38,818 nucleotides of DNA from contig NZ_JALKBC010000025.1 in the NCBI RefSeq assembly GCF_023015865.1, positions 1-38,818 of the forward strand, written 5' to 3'. Every line of letters starts with the position of its first letter. Position 1 is the stretch's first letter. The notes beneath the pieces were generated by a model. That model did not search any database. It was not told where the DNA came from and saw nothing but the letters and a program-made list of their open reading frames with translations. Made by a program: the position numbers and the translations under genes. The DNA is from Arenibacter sp. F26102 (GTDB taxonomy: Bacteria > Bacteroidota > Bacteroidia > Flavobacteriales > Flavobacteriaceae). This document shows, one piece after another, positions 18,539 to 27,543 of the stretch.

Positions 18539-19882
18539 ATGAACAATAATAATTACAACCGCAGAAAATTTCTGTCTCAGACTACTACTGCAATGGGTGG
18601 TTTGGCCATAGCCGGTATGGGTCTGCCATTAGATGCCATGGCACAGGGATTCAATAAATCTTCAAAACCTATTAGGCTTGGTTTTGTGGGAATTGGGGGT
18701 AGGGGTTCCTGGCACTTGTCTGTAGCATTGGGCATTGAAGGCGTGGAGGTTCCTGCAATATGTGATATTGATCCTGTAGCTTTATATAGGGCAAAAAGGT
18801 GGGTAGAAGAATCTGGTCAGGCTACACCTAAGTTGTATGGTGATGGACCAACTGCTTTTAAGCGACTGTGTGAAGATGAAGAATTGGACGCTGTTATTGT
18901 TTGTACCTCTTGGGAGTGGCATGCACCTGTTTGTCTGGCATCCATGAACAATAATAAGCATGCCGTTTCTGAAGTCCCACTAATGCAAACCCTGGACGAG
19001 GCATGGGAGTTGGTCGAAACTTTTGAAAAGACCGGCAAATGGGCAAGTATTGTACTGGGTGGTTTTGGAGATATGACTCTTTTAAACATGGTTCGCAAAA
19101 AGCTTTTGGGTGATATTATTCATGTAGAAAGCGGATATATCCATGATTTAAGAAGAGTGAAATTTACACCGGAAGAGGAGCCATGGCGGTTACAACATGC
19201 GGTGGATAGGAATGGGAACCTGTATCCCGACCACCCTATGAGAAATATGATACCAGCATTGGATATTAACCATTGAGACAGATTTGATTACCTCGTTTCA
19301 ATGAGCTCTAAATCCGTAATGCTTAACAAATATGCAGCCTTGGAATACGGGGATAAATCTACGTATGCCAATATGAAAATGGCTCTTGGGGATTATAATG
19401 CTACGCTTATAAGAACGGTTAACGGTAAAATGATCACGCTAAATCATGATACACATACTCCCCATCCTCGGGGAAATTTCCGAATTCAAGGAACCAGTGG
19501 GGTCTATTCAAGAGATAAGAACAATAATAGAATTTACATTGAAGGAAGAAGTCCGGAATCACATCAATGGGAACCCGCGGATAAATATTTAGAAGAGTTT
19601 GAGCCAGCGTTGGTTAAAAATTATCATGCTCCTAAAAGAGTTGGGGAAATACAAGGCCATGGGGAGCAGATGAGTGAAACTCCACAGAAATGGACCCGAT
19701 TAATTACGGCCCTTCGTGAAAATTTACAACCAGATTGGGACACATATGATTCTGTTACCAGCAGTGCAATCTCCCCTGTTTCGGAAGCCTCTGTAGCGGA
19801 CGGGAGTAAACCTAAAGATTTTCCAGATTTTACCAAAGGCAAATGGAAGGAAAGAACACCAATGTATAGTGAGATAAAATAG
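18539..19882 (+). pseudogene. GH109-type (alpha-N-acetylgalactosaminidase) Gfo/Idh/MocA protein interrupted by in-frame TGA
   Basis: One frame spans 447 codons, the usual GH109 length. It starts with a Tat-type signal (NRRKFLSQ). A Rossmann domain follows (IRLGFVGIGGRGSWH, then ICDIDP, AVIVCTSWEWHAPV and SEVPLMQTLDEAWELV). The conserved C-terminal half has GNLYPDHP, DRFDYLVSMSS, NATLIRTVNGKMITLNHDT and DFPDFTKGKWK. Codon 246 is TGA (19,274-19,276) in NH*DRFDYL, where relatives have a small residue such as Gly, so a single GGA to TGA change explains it. No frameshift is present and the downstream half is well preserved, suggesting recent inactivation or a sequencing error. GH109 enzymes use NAD+ to release terminal alpha-GalNAc, which fits the galactosamine cluster 3 kb downstream. 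Other secreted Gfo/Idh/MocA enzymes remain possible. Confidence 0.8.
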
Positions 19883-20144
19883 CTTGGTCCAAATATTATT
19901 GAATGCCTTAAGGGTGATTTAAAAGAAAGTGATAGGCATTGGCAAAGTGTGGAAACCACATTTATATGTTTTGAAAAATGTCTTAACCTACGAAAGAAAA
20001 ATCGGCAAGGCCACTTTCCAAAATTTTGGCATTTGTAGTACTGGTTGTAAATCCATCGCGGGAAAGATTGATGGAATTTCAAAATTTTAAATGACAGCAG
20101 ATTTTACAAAACGATATTATAGCAAATTAAACTAACAAGCCCGT

Positions 20145-21590
20145 ATGAAATCACTTCTTCTATCCATTTTTTTGCTAACTATCGGATTCAATTGCTTAGC
20201 TCAAAGCAACAATAACAAATCAATAGCGGCATTAAAAAATGAGACGGCAGTACACATACAATCAGGTTACGATGCCTATAAAAATGTGGCTTTGAGTATT
20301 TGGGATTATGCGGAATTAGGATATAAAGAAAATAAAAGTTCTAGTTTGTTGCAGCATACATTAATGGATAATGGCTTTGTTGTTGAGGCAGGCGTAGCTG
20401 GAATGCCTACGGCCTTTGTAGCTTCCTATGGTAGTGGTTTTCCTGTAATTGGTATTTTGGCGGAGTATGATGCATTACCAGGTTTATCGCAAGATGATTC
20501 TTCTACAAAATCCCTTATTCCCAATAAAAACAATGGGCATGGTTGCGGGCATCATCTATTTGGTACTGGTTCTGTAGCCGCAGGTATTGCCATTAAAAAA
20601 TTATTAGAAGCAGGAAAGATAAATGGAACCATTAAAGTATTTGGTTGCCCAGCCGAGGAGGGTGGAAGCGGAAAAGTATATATGGTTAGAGATTGGTTGT
20701 TTAATAAGGTAGATATAGTGCTGCATTGGCATCCATGGGATAAAAATTTAGTACTTAATTCCAGTGTATTGGCTAATAAATCTGCCAAGTTTAGGTTTTA
20801 CGGTATTGCTTCACATGCTGCTGTCTCGCCAGAAAAAGGGCGTTCTGCATTAGACGCAGTGGAGGCTATGAACAATATGGTGAATATGATGAGGGAGCAT
20901 GTTCCGCAAGATACCCGTATTCATTATGTGATTAACAATGGTGGCAAAGCCCCCAATGTAGTGCCGGAATTTGCCGAAGCCTATTATTATGTAAGGCACC
21001 CGGATAAAACCACAACAGTATCAATTTTTGATAGGATTTTAAAGGCTGCCGAAGGTGCAGCCCTTGGTACGGAAACAAAAATGGAATTCGAAATTATTGG
21101 CGGCACACATGATATGCTTATCAATAAAACACTTGCAACAATTATGCAAACCAATTTAGAGAAGGTTGGTGGTGTAACGTATACGGCAGAAGAAATTAGT
21201 TTTGCTAAAAACAACCAAGCGAGTTTTTTTGGTAAACTTCCTTCAATTGATAATGCAGGTGCAATAACACCACTACATATTGAAAAGGCCCAATACTCTA
21301 CAGATGTAGGCGACGTAAGTTATGTTGTGCCGACCGTTGGGGTAGAAACTGCAACATGGGTACCTGGTACGAGCGCACATAGCTGGCAGGCTGTTGCCAG
21401 TGGAGGTACGGACATCGGAATAAAGGGAATGATCGTGGCTTCCAAAACAATGGCGTTTACAGCAATTGATTTATTTACAAACCCGACATTAATAAATAAA
21501 GCAAAGGATGAATTTATACAAAAAAAGGGAGACTACGAATACAGGGCCTTGCTCGGAGATAGAAAACCAGCGCTAAATTATAGAGATTAA
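20145..21590 (+). CDS. Secreted M20 family amidohydrolase (AbgB-like)
   Basis: A 481-residue protein with a signal peptide (ends near NCLAQS) and the M20D fold: GILAEYDALPGLSQ (about residue 106), the metal site GHGCGHHLFGTG (about 131), PAEEGGSGK (about 170), VLHWHPWD, a dimerisation domain (KFRFYGIASHAAVSPEKGRSALDAVEAMN), and a late YSTDVGDVSYVVPTVG. The closest named relatives are p-aminobenzoyl-glutamate hydrolase subunit B and other amide-bond hydrolases. With an export signal it probably acts in the periplasm on an N-acyl amino acid or amino sugar; a deacylase role here is only a contextual guess. It is 262 nt from the GH109-type gene. Confidence 0.85.
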   Translation: MKSLLLSIFLLTIGFNCLAQSNNNKSIAALKNETAVHIQSGYDAYKNVALSIWDYAELGYKENKSSSLLQHTLMDNGFVVEAGVAGMPTAFVASYGSGFPVIGILAEYDALPGLSQDDSSTKSLIPNKNNGHGCGHHLFGTGSVAAGIAIKKLLEAGKINGTIKVFGCPAEEGGSGKVYMVRDWLFNKVDIVLHWHPWDKNLVLNSSVLANKSAKFRFYGIASHAAVSPEKGRSALDAVEAMNNMVNMMREHVPQDTRIHYVINNGGKAPNVVPEFAEAYYYVRHPDKTTTVSIFDRILKAAEGAALGTETKMEFEIIGGTHDMLINKTLATIMQTNLEKVGGVTYTAEEISFAKNNQASFFGKLPSIDNAGAITPLHIEKAQYSTDVGDVSYVVPTVGVETATWVPGTSAHSWQAVASGGTDIGIKGMIVASKTMAFTAIDLFTNPTLINKAKDEFIQKKGDYEYRALLGDRKPALNYRD

Positions 21591-22546
21591 TTGACAGGGT
21601 CTTATTGGTACTTGCCATGAAATGCAGAACGCCCGGACGACTTGCTAAAGGAGAGTCCGTCGTCCCCAAACTATACAAATCACCAAAACTATATTGAAAT
21701 AAGCTCTTTTGAAAGACCTTTTTCTTTCATATTCAAATGGGGAAAGCTGTTTCTTGAAACACCGATAACGCATCAAAAGTACTTGTGGAATTCAATAAAA
21801 ATAAGTTGCGCTACCCTGTATATTACTTGTTTCTGTGGCAATTTTAAGTGCTTTTTAAATTAGAATCGGCAGTAGGGAGATGCCTTATCTTGCTCCCCCG
21901 CTTAATATTAATGTTCTATATCTAACTCTAGCTTATGAACCGGGTACAGGAACTGCCGGGCTTTACCCTATATCGTTCACATACCTATTGTGAGGGCTTC
22001 TTACATGTGCTATTTTGCGTTAGTGTTCTGTATGGAAATACGTTTTCCGGAATTGTTTTTCGTTTACCTTCTCTAGGCGGCTTGTTCGTCTAGGTAGGGC
22101 AACCTTGGCGGATTTTGCTCGATGCCTATTCGATTTCTTCCTGGTCTTGGTGGGGTTTTATAAAAAATACCTATCCTTAAGGCAATTTTCCTAGCTGCGG
22201 ACATATACATAATTTTCCGTCCCTTGGGTTAAAGCATTTGTGATCATCCTTGTAGTCGCAGTTTAGGGGGTGTCCACGTGGGTTAGGATATTCTGAACGC
22301 ATTTTCTTGCCCTTACTGATCATTGTTCCTCTAATTGCAATTTGGTCAATTTGGGATTACAGGAAACGGGTTCAGAAGTCGATAACAGGATATTGCGCCT
22401 TGGCAACAGGGTTAAGGGAATATGTATGTAGAAATAGGATCATAATCCTTTAGAATTGAAGAATATCCTCCTAGAGAGCCAGGGAGTAACTAATCAAATT
22501 GAAAAAACCTACAAAAAGTATAGGGTTCTTCAATTTGATAGGAAGG
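21591..22546. other. Long intergenic region with one short Cys-rich frame
   Basis: Apart from the 48-codon minus-strand frame at 22,177-22,323 (listed separately), no recognisable gene is present. A 73-codon plus-strand frame at 21,642-21,863 has no protein-like features. The region could hold decayed material. Confidence 0.4.
22177..22323 (-). CDS. Short Cys-rich ORF, unidentified (possibly a gene fragment)
   Basis: ATG at 22,323 (minus) to TAA at 22,177, 48 residues. The body reads RSEYPNPRGHPLNCDYKD..CFNPRDGKLCICPQLGKLP and contains four Cys in a CX7CX8CXC pattern that could bind zinc or form disulfides. The frame is open 11 codons further upstream. Composition is clearly protein-like, with high Pro, Asn and Gly, but I do not recognise a family. 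It may be an intact microprotein or the end of a decayed larger gene. Confidence 0.35.
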   Translation of the reverse strand: MISKGKKMRSEYPNPRGHPLNCDYKDDHKCFNPRDGKLCICPQLGKLP

Positions 22547-23380
22547 CTATACCTTTTCAATTTTTTGGAAGCTTATGGTTCTTAATTTATCTTCGACCAA
22601 TTCAGTGGCCTTCAATGTGGCCACAGGAAATACTTCGCGTAAATCAATATTACTAGTATGGGTCAGTTCGCTCTTAAGGCTTTTCATAAATATATTCTTA
22701 ATTTCGGTAGCTAAATTTATTTTTGTAATCCCATTTTTGATAGCTGCCTGCAATTGTTCATTCGGGATTCCGGAACTACCGTGCAAAACCAAGGCTGCTG
22801 AAGTTACGCTATTGATTTCCTTTATAAGGTCTAGCTGTAGATTTGGGATTTCCTTGTAGAAACCATGCGCTGAACCAACAGCGATTGCCAGAGCGTTGAT
22901 CCCTGTAGCTTCAACAAACTTCATTGCCTCCTCCGGTCGGGTATAAACCATTTTTTGATCTTGCCCTAATTTCGAAATATAACCAAGCTCTGCCTCCACG
23001 TTGATTTGATAACTTTCAGCGTATTTAACAATTTCGCGGGTTATTTCGGCATTTTCTTCGAAGGGCTTTTCACTAGCATCTATCATTACAGAATCGAATC
23101 CTGCATCTATACACCTTTTGACCAAATTAACATCCTGTCCGTGATCTAAATGCAACCAGGCCGTTATTCCATATTGTTCTATGGCACTTTTTGCCAGAGC
23201 CGTTGCAACTTTGAGCCCCATATATTTTAAGGAACTTTCAGAAAGTTGTAAAATTATTTCGGAACGGGTATTTTGGGCAGCAGTCAACACTGCAGATAAA
23301 GTCTCAAAATTGTAAAAATTTGTTGCTAATAATGCTTTTCCGTTCTTCTTGTTATCGAGTAGTCTATCTTGTAGTTTCAC
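22547..23380 (-). CDS. Class II aldolase, tagatose/fructose-bisphosphate type (KbaY/GatY-like)
   Basis: A 277-residue class II aldolase. Zinc ligands and catalytic motifs are visible: HLDHGQD (D79, H80), EAELGY (E131), VGSAHGFYK (H172), VLHGSSGIP (H200), and a C-terminal phosphate-binding ITKINLATE. Enzymes of this family split fructose- or tagatose-1,6-bisphosphate into triose phosphates. Its start overlaps the stop of the PfkB kinase (ATGA, 4 nt), so the two are translationally coupled, and together with an AgaS-type isomerase they point to tagatose bisphosphate in galactosamine breakdown. Fructose bisphosphate as substrate cannot be excluded. Confidence 0.9.
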   Translation of the reverse strand: MKLQDRLLDNKKNGKALLATNFYNFETLSAVLTAAQNTRSEIILQLSESSLKYMGLKVATALAKSAIEQYGITAWLHLDHGQDVNLVKRCIDAGFDSVMIDASEKPFEENAEITREIVKYAESYQINVEAELGYISKLGQDQKMVYTRPEEAMKFVEATGINALAIAVGSAHGFYKEIPNLQLDLIKEINSVTSAALVLHGSSGIPNEQLQAAIKNGITKINLATEIKNIFMKSLKSELTHTSNIDLREVFPVATLKATELVEDKLRTISFQKIEKV

Positions 23381-24327
23381 GAACTAAAATTAAATGAGAA
23401 TTTCTTTTTTGCTATTTCTTTTATAGCTTCTACGTTTGTAAAGGCGCTAGTGCCTCCTGAAGCCGTTGTATTTATGGCACCAGTGATATTGCCTATATCC
23501 ATACAGTATTCCAAATCCTGACCTTTTATAAATTGACTTATAAAACCGGCATCAAAACTATCGCCCGCTCCTATGCAATCCACAATATTGTCATTTAGAT
23601 GAGCAGGCTTGGTAATCAATTGATTGGTGTCCCATAAATGTGCACCTTTTTCACCATCCTTGACCACTATGATATTTGCATAAGGTTTCAATTTGTCCAA
23701 GGCCGAAAATAGATCAGTACACCCTGTCAGATTACATATTTCAACCGTATTAGGCAGGAATACATCAATATAAGGCAGGAGCTCTGGTAGGTTTAGGTCC
23801 CACATTTCGGCAGGATCCCATTGCGGGTCCATGGAAGTTGTAAGCCCTAATTTCTTCGCTTTTTTAAATAGCGATACAATATCCTTTTTTAATCCTGTCT
23901 GTAAGAAAATGGAACTTAAGTGTAGATGTTTGGCATGTATTAGGATGTCTGATCCAATATCCTTATCGAAAAGGTGTTCCATGGCACCCGGAAAGGTAAC
24001 ATTGGCTCTATCCGATCCATAGTTCATGACCATTGTTAAACCGGTTTTATATTCGTTGGAACTTATAACCCCATCGGTATTGACCATTTTTTCTTTAAGG
24101 GAATCTTTTACGAAATCAGAGAAACTGTCCTTTCCGACCTTGCCGACAAAGGCAACTTTGGCGCCCAAAGCACTTAAGTTACTTGCAAAAATGGCAGAAC
24201 TACTTCCTAAAGTCATATTGAGATCTTGGGCTATAATTTCTTTACCCACCTCTGGAAACCCCTGAATGTTGTCCAAAATAATATCTACATTAAGTTCCCC
24301 CACCACTAAAACATCAAATTTCTTCAT
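23377..24327 (-). CDS. PfkB family sugar kinase, candidate tagatose-6-phosphate kinase
   Basis: A 316-residue ribokinase/PfkB protein: an N-terminal VVGELNVDIIL motif, LGSSSAIFASNLSALGAKVAFVGKVGKD (PfkB signature 1, about residues 40-67) and DCIGAGDSFDAGF (signature 2, catalytic base D256). It is coupled by a 4-nt overlap to the aldolase. From context it would make tagatose-1,6-bisphosphate from tagatose-6-phosphate. A role as the missing GalNAc/galactosamine kinase is an alternative, since the PfkB fold alone does not fix the substrate. Confidence 0.85.
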   Translation of the reverse strand: MKKFDVLVVGELNVDIILDNIQGFPEVGKEIIAQDLNMTLGSSSAIFASNLSALGAKVAFVGKVGKDSFSDFVKDSLKEKMVNTDGVISSNEYKTGLTMVMNYGSDRANVTFPGAMEHLFDKDIGSDILIHAKHLHLSSIFLQTGLKKDIVSLFKKAKKLGLTTSMDPQWDPAEMWDLNLPELLPYIDVFLPNTVEICNLTGCTDLFSALDKLKPYANIIVVKDGEKGAHLWDTNQLITKPAHLNDNIVDCIGAGDSFDAGFISQFIKGQDLEYCMDIGNITGAINTTASGGTSAFTNVEAIKEIAKKKFSFNFSS

Positions 24328-24336
24328 AACTTAAAT

Positions 24337-24585
24337 TTAAGATTTATGTGAATTATTATCCCTCAAAAAATCATTCAAATCTACTAAGTTGTATTTATAT
24401 GCATCCACTTGATCAAGTATTGTGGTAATCATTAAAGGAGCATTACATCGCTTTTTAGGGTTGAGGACAGCAAATATGGTCCTGATATATCCGGCTTTCT
24501 CGGTTATTTCCTCATTTTTCTTTAAAATATACTTTATCCGGCATAGATCCATTGCCTCAGACTCTGATCTTACATTTTTATTCAT
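24337..24585 (-). CDS. 82-residue unknown protein, first gene of the kinase/aldolase operon
   Basis: ATG at 24,585 (minus), stop 9 nt before the PfkB start, and about 92 nt downstream of a good promoter, so it is probably a translated first gene. The sequence is MNKNVRSESEAMDLCRIKYI..., with a central ITEKAGYIRTIFAVLNPKKR and a C-terminal DAYKYNLVDLNDFLRD. It has no signal peptide or membrane segment, and the pattern suggests a mostly helical protein. I do not recognise a family. It could also be the remnant of a larger enzyme at the head of the operon. Confidence 0.5.
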   Translation of the reverse strand: MNKNVRSESEAMDLCRIKYILKKNEEITEKAGYIRTIFAVLNPKKRCNAPLMITTILDQVDAYKYNLVDLNDFLRDNNSHKS

Positions 24586-24683
24586 TCAATTTTTGTCTTT
24601 CTATTTTTTATAAATATGTTATGGAGTAAACAATTACAATTCTGAAATTAATTGATAAAATATTGTGAAATTTAAGGTATATG

Positions 24684-24715
24684 CAAACTTAAAAAAATAA
24701 AATAAAGTTACAAAA
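24684..24715 (-). promoter_or_regulatory. Bacteroidetes-type promoter of the kinase/aldolase operon
   Basis: Reading the minus strand, TTTG (24,714-24,711) is followed by exactly 19 nt and then TAAGTTTG (24,691-24,684). This matches the Bacteroidetes consensus TTTG-N19-TAnnTTTG. Transcription would start near 24,677 and run into the 82-aa gene, the kinase and the aldolase. Confidence 0.65.
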
Positions 24716-24717
24716 CC

Positions 24718-24752
24718 TTTCTTTTAATAATTATTTTATTTCAAAAACTTTC
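24718..24752. promoter_or_regulatory. Candidate DeoR/AgaR operator (repeated TTTC)
   Basis: TTTC occurs at 24,718-24,721, 24,739-24,742 and 24,749-24,752, just upstream of the -33 element. The starts are 21 and 10 nt apart, about two and one helical turns. AgaR/DeoR-type repressors are known to bind direct TTTC-type repeats. An agaR-like gene is in the same cluster, but the match is short in AT-rich DNA. Confidence 0.3.
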
Positions 24753-24759
24753 CTATATT

Positions 24760-25208
24760 TATCGGATTAAAAATAACAACCTTTAGTTTTGTAGATAGGA
24801 TGATATTAATTTGTTCAGCAAAATTCAGGGATGTTTACAAATTGAAATAATAAAAGGCATGTCAAAGCTTGTCTTTTCCGTCAGGCAACAATAGGTATTA
24901 AATATAGCCATTGTATGCCCTTGTAGTAAAGGGTTTACGGCAAAAAACACACATAAAAAGAATGCCTGATGAAATGGATTTTTTATCCTTGAAGAGGTCT
25001 TGTGTTTAGAATTTAGGAATTCCGTTTTGAGGATTTATAAAAAAGGGGAGATAGAGACTTTGGGAGTAGTTATCTCTTAGATGTGAAATAGTATGGACAA
25101 TGGATCCTACAAGAAGAACGGAAATCACCAACTTTGGTCATAATCAAAACTAAATTAAGCTCAAGTAACGATAAAAAAAAACTGAATTAATATTATAAAT
25201 TGAAATTG
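24760..25208. other. Intergenic region upstream of the DMT permease
   Basis: No gene was recognised. A TAnnTTTG box (TAGTTTTG, 24,784-24,791) lies on the plus strand but has no good -33 partner and is far from the permease start. Confidence 0.3.
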
Positions 25209-26111
25209 ATGAAATCTAAATTATGGCTTGTATTTGCAATTATAACTACTGTTTTTTGGGGAATTTGGGGCGCTTTTACAGGCCTTCCTGCAGAGAATGG
25301 TTTTCCTGAAACACTTATTTATTGTGTTTGGGCAATAACAATGATTCCTCCGGCACTTATAGTGTTAAAATTGATCGGTTGGAAATTGCAAACCAGTAAA
25401 AAGGCAATTTTATATGGAAGTATTATTGGCTTACTAGGTGCAGGAGGTCAGATGATTCTCTTCCATGCCGTAACAATGGGCCCCACCTATTTAATTTTTC
25501 CCATTATATCGCTTTCGCCTATGGTAACCATTTTGCTCTCCTATTTTTTCCTAAAAGAGCGTACGGGTATATTGGGTACAATTGGAATTGCTTTAGCTAT
25601 TGTGGCATTGCCCTTGTTCGATTATTCTAACGGCGATAGTGAAGGAGATTACGGAATTTTATGGTTTTTATTTTCGATACTTGTGTTGATGGCATGGGGT
25701 TTACAAGCCTATTTTATGAAGCTTGCCAATGAGTCCATGAATGCCGAAAGTATTTTCTTTTATATGATGGTTATGGGTTTAATGCTGATTCCCATAGCTT
25801 TATTGATGACTGATTTTAACTTAGATATCAATTACGGTTTAGATGGGCCTTGGCTAGCAGCTGGAATTCAAATTTTAAATGCGGTCGGAGCTCTTTGCCT
25901 AGTGTATGCATTCAGATATGGCAAGGCAATGGTTGTCTCACCTATGACTAATGCGGGCGGGCCTTTGATTACCGCCTTAATAGCTATGGCTCTTTTAGGC
26001 TTTATTCCTAACGTATATAAGATTATAGCAATTGTTATCGCAATTGTGGCTGCTGTATTATTGGCCTTTGATCCGGGAGATGAGGAAAAACCGAATAGTG
26101 ATACTGTTTAA
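25209..26111 (+). CDS. DMT superfamily (EamA-like) permease, candidate sugar/amino-sugar importer
   Basis: A 300-residue protein with ten hydrophobic helices in two EamA-like halves (for example VFWGIWGAFTGL in TM1, YLIFPIISLSPMVTILLSYFFLKER closing half 1, and VVSPMTNAGGPLITALIAM in half 2). The frame is also open from TTG 25,200, but ATG 25,209 is the more natural start. DMT permeases include sugar transporters of the GRP/RhaT type as well as exporters. Its position between the catabolic operon and the DeoR regulator suggests it imports the sugar used here; that is inference. Confidence 0.8.
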   Translation: MKSKLWLVFAIITTVFWGIWGAFTGLPAENGFPETLIYCVWAITMIPPALIVLKLIGWKLQTSKKAILYGSIIGLLGAGGQMILFHAVTMGPTYLIFPIISLSPMVTILLSYFFLKERTGILGTIGIALAIVALPLFDYSNGDSEGDYGILWFLFSILVLMAWGLQAYFMKLANESMNAESIFFYMMVMGLMLIPIALLMTDFNLDINYGLDGPWLAAGIQILNAVGALCLVYAFRYGKAMVVSPMTNAGGPLITALIAMALLGFIPNVYKIIAIVIAIVAAVLLAFDPGDEEKPNSDTV

Positions 26112-26573
26112 AACTATCCTTATAGAATATATAGAATATAGAGTATTACAAAAATTCTTTGCATGGGCTGCTTTATTGGATTCTTTTGACATATGTTCAC
26201 TTCCCACGGTCTACCGTATCATAGCGCACATATAGCAGCCTTTAATTGCAGGGACAGGACATTAGTAATGGGCGGAATTTATATAACCAAAGAGATTCAC
26301 AATGTCTTTAGAGATGTGCGCAAACTATTCTCCAAAAGCCGAATCATTACGGTATCTGAAAAATAACGAAACTATACCCGCTCCATAAAGGACTGTTTCA
26401 GATACAATGCGGGCCATAACAAAAAATTATTGTCTTTTTATGGGAAGGCTTCTTTCGCGCTAAAAAGGCCTTCATGGGGGTGGCGAATGTAGAATTACAA
26501 AAGTACTCTCTACGGTTCCGAAATAGAAGTCATACCTTTTTTGACATAAAAAAAAGGGCTACCTCATTAATTG
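26112..26573. other. Intergenic region between convergent genes, nothing identified
   Basis: Short open stretches are present, for example 26,270-26,365 on the plus strand (MGGIYITKEIHN...), but none is recognisable. This may be decayed coding sequence. Confidence 0.3.
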
Positions 26574-27359
26574 TTATGCGATTACGACCTTAATCCCCAT
26601 TTCAGTTAGTTGTCTTTTAACTTCGTTATCTATTTTATCATCCGTTACAACTATGTCAATTTTGCTTGGAGGGCATATAAAAGCAAGACTTTTTCGGTTA
26701 AATTTGCTCGAATCCGTAACCAATATGACCTCTTTTGCAATTTCTATCATGCATTGGTTTAAAGATGCCTCTTCAATATTGGGAGTAAAGGCACCCAGAG
26801 ACATATCAAACCCATCTACTCCAATAAAGACCTTGTCTACATAAAAGTTAGCAAGACTTTTTTCTGCCAAAGGCCCGATCAAAGAATGGGAATTCTTGCG
26901 TATTATTCCCCCGGGAACAATTATATTTATATTACTGAATTTTAGTAGTTGATTTACAATATTGACGGCGTTAGTGATAATATTGATATTGTAATCAGTA
27001 TTCAAATTTTTTGCGACCTCCAAGGTAGTGGTCCCAGAGTCAATAATAATGGTATCACCGTCATTAACTAAAGTTGCAGCCATTTTTCCAATTTTAACCT
27101 TTTCGGCATAATGGATCTTATCCTTGTCGGTGATTAGGTAATCCGTACCCACAGAACTTTCATATTTCATGGCTCCGCCACGCGAACGAATAAGAAGCTT
27201 TTTTGATTCGAACATGTCCAGATCGTTTCTAATCGTTACTTCGCTTACATTGAATTCTGCACTTAGCTCATGTACAAATACTTGTCCGTTTTTACTTAGT
27301 AAGTTTAGAATTTTCCTCCGACGCTCTACCGTAGAACGTTTCTTCTTATTATTATCCAT
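26574..27359 (-). CDS. DeoR/GlpR family transcriptional regulator, AgaR-like
   Basis: A 261-residue protein. The N-terminal DeoR winged helix is clear (RRRKILNLLSKNGQVFVHEL, then FNVSEVTIRNDL..LLIRSRGG, about residues 14-62). The C-terminal DeoRC sugar-phosphate sensor domain has the IGKMAATLVNDGDTIIIDSGTTT signature (about 89-111), NAVNIV, PGGIIRKNSHSLIGP, FIGVDGF and VTDSSKF. It is divergent from the AgaS-type isomerase with a 184-nt shared upstream region, the common arrangement for a repressor relieved by a sugar phosphate. The likely effector is galactosamine-6-phosphate or tagatose-6-phosphate. Confidence 0.9.
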   Translation of the reverse strand: MDNNKKKRSTVERRRKILNLLSKNGQVFVHELSAEFNVSEVTIRNDLDMFESKKLLIRSRGGAMKYESSVGTDYLITDKDKIHYAEKVKIGKMAATLVNDGDTIIIDSGTTTLEVAKNLNTDYNINIITNAVNIVNQLLKFSNINIIVPGGIIRKNSHSLIGPLAEKSLANFYVDKVFIGVDGFDMSLGAFTPNIEEASLNQCMIEIAKEVILVTDSSKFNRKSLAFICPPSKIDIVVTDDKIDNEVKRQLTEMGIKVVIA

Positions 27360-27407
27360 GCTTTTAATATTTTGTTAATGGTTTTGAAAACAGTTGTGAA
27401 TAAGCTC

Positions 27408-27415
27408 CAAAACTA
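27408..27415 (-). promoter_or_regulatory. Candidate -7 element for the DeoR gene
   Basis: On the minus strand, TAGTTTTG fits TAnnTTTG and lies 49 nt upstream of the regulator ATG. No clear -33 TTG is at the expected distance. Confidence 0.35.
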
Positions 27416-27497
27416 ATTTCATAAAAGTATTGAATTAATGTAATAGTCTTTATTACAAAATATAAATAATTCATTTAGAAACTTTAAATAACTTTAT

Positions 27498-27505
27498 TAT
27501 CTTTG
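27498..27505 (+). promoter_or_regulatory. Candidate -7 element for the AgaS-type gene
   Basis: TATCTTTG matches TAnnTTTG, 38 nt before the ATG at 27,544. Just downstream, GAAA occurs twice (in ACGAAAC and ATGAAAG) about one helical turn apart, complementary to the TTTC repeats before the kinase/aldolase operon and a possible shared repressor site. The -33 region is weak. Confidence 0.5.
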
Positions 27506-27543
27506 TAACGAAACATTATGAAAGATAATATAATTTAAAACAT

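Noticed and set aside
19274..19276. TGA recoded as glycine or selenocysteine
   Set aside because: TGA is used as a normal stop elsewhere (integrase, 37,379-37,381) and no recoding structure was seen. A point mutation or sequencing error is simpler.
21642..21863. 73-codon plus-strand ORF
   Set aside because: Composition is not convincing and no homology is recognised; it was left as part of the intergenic note.
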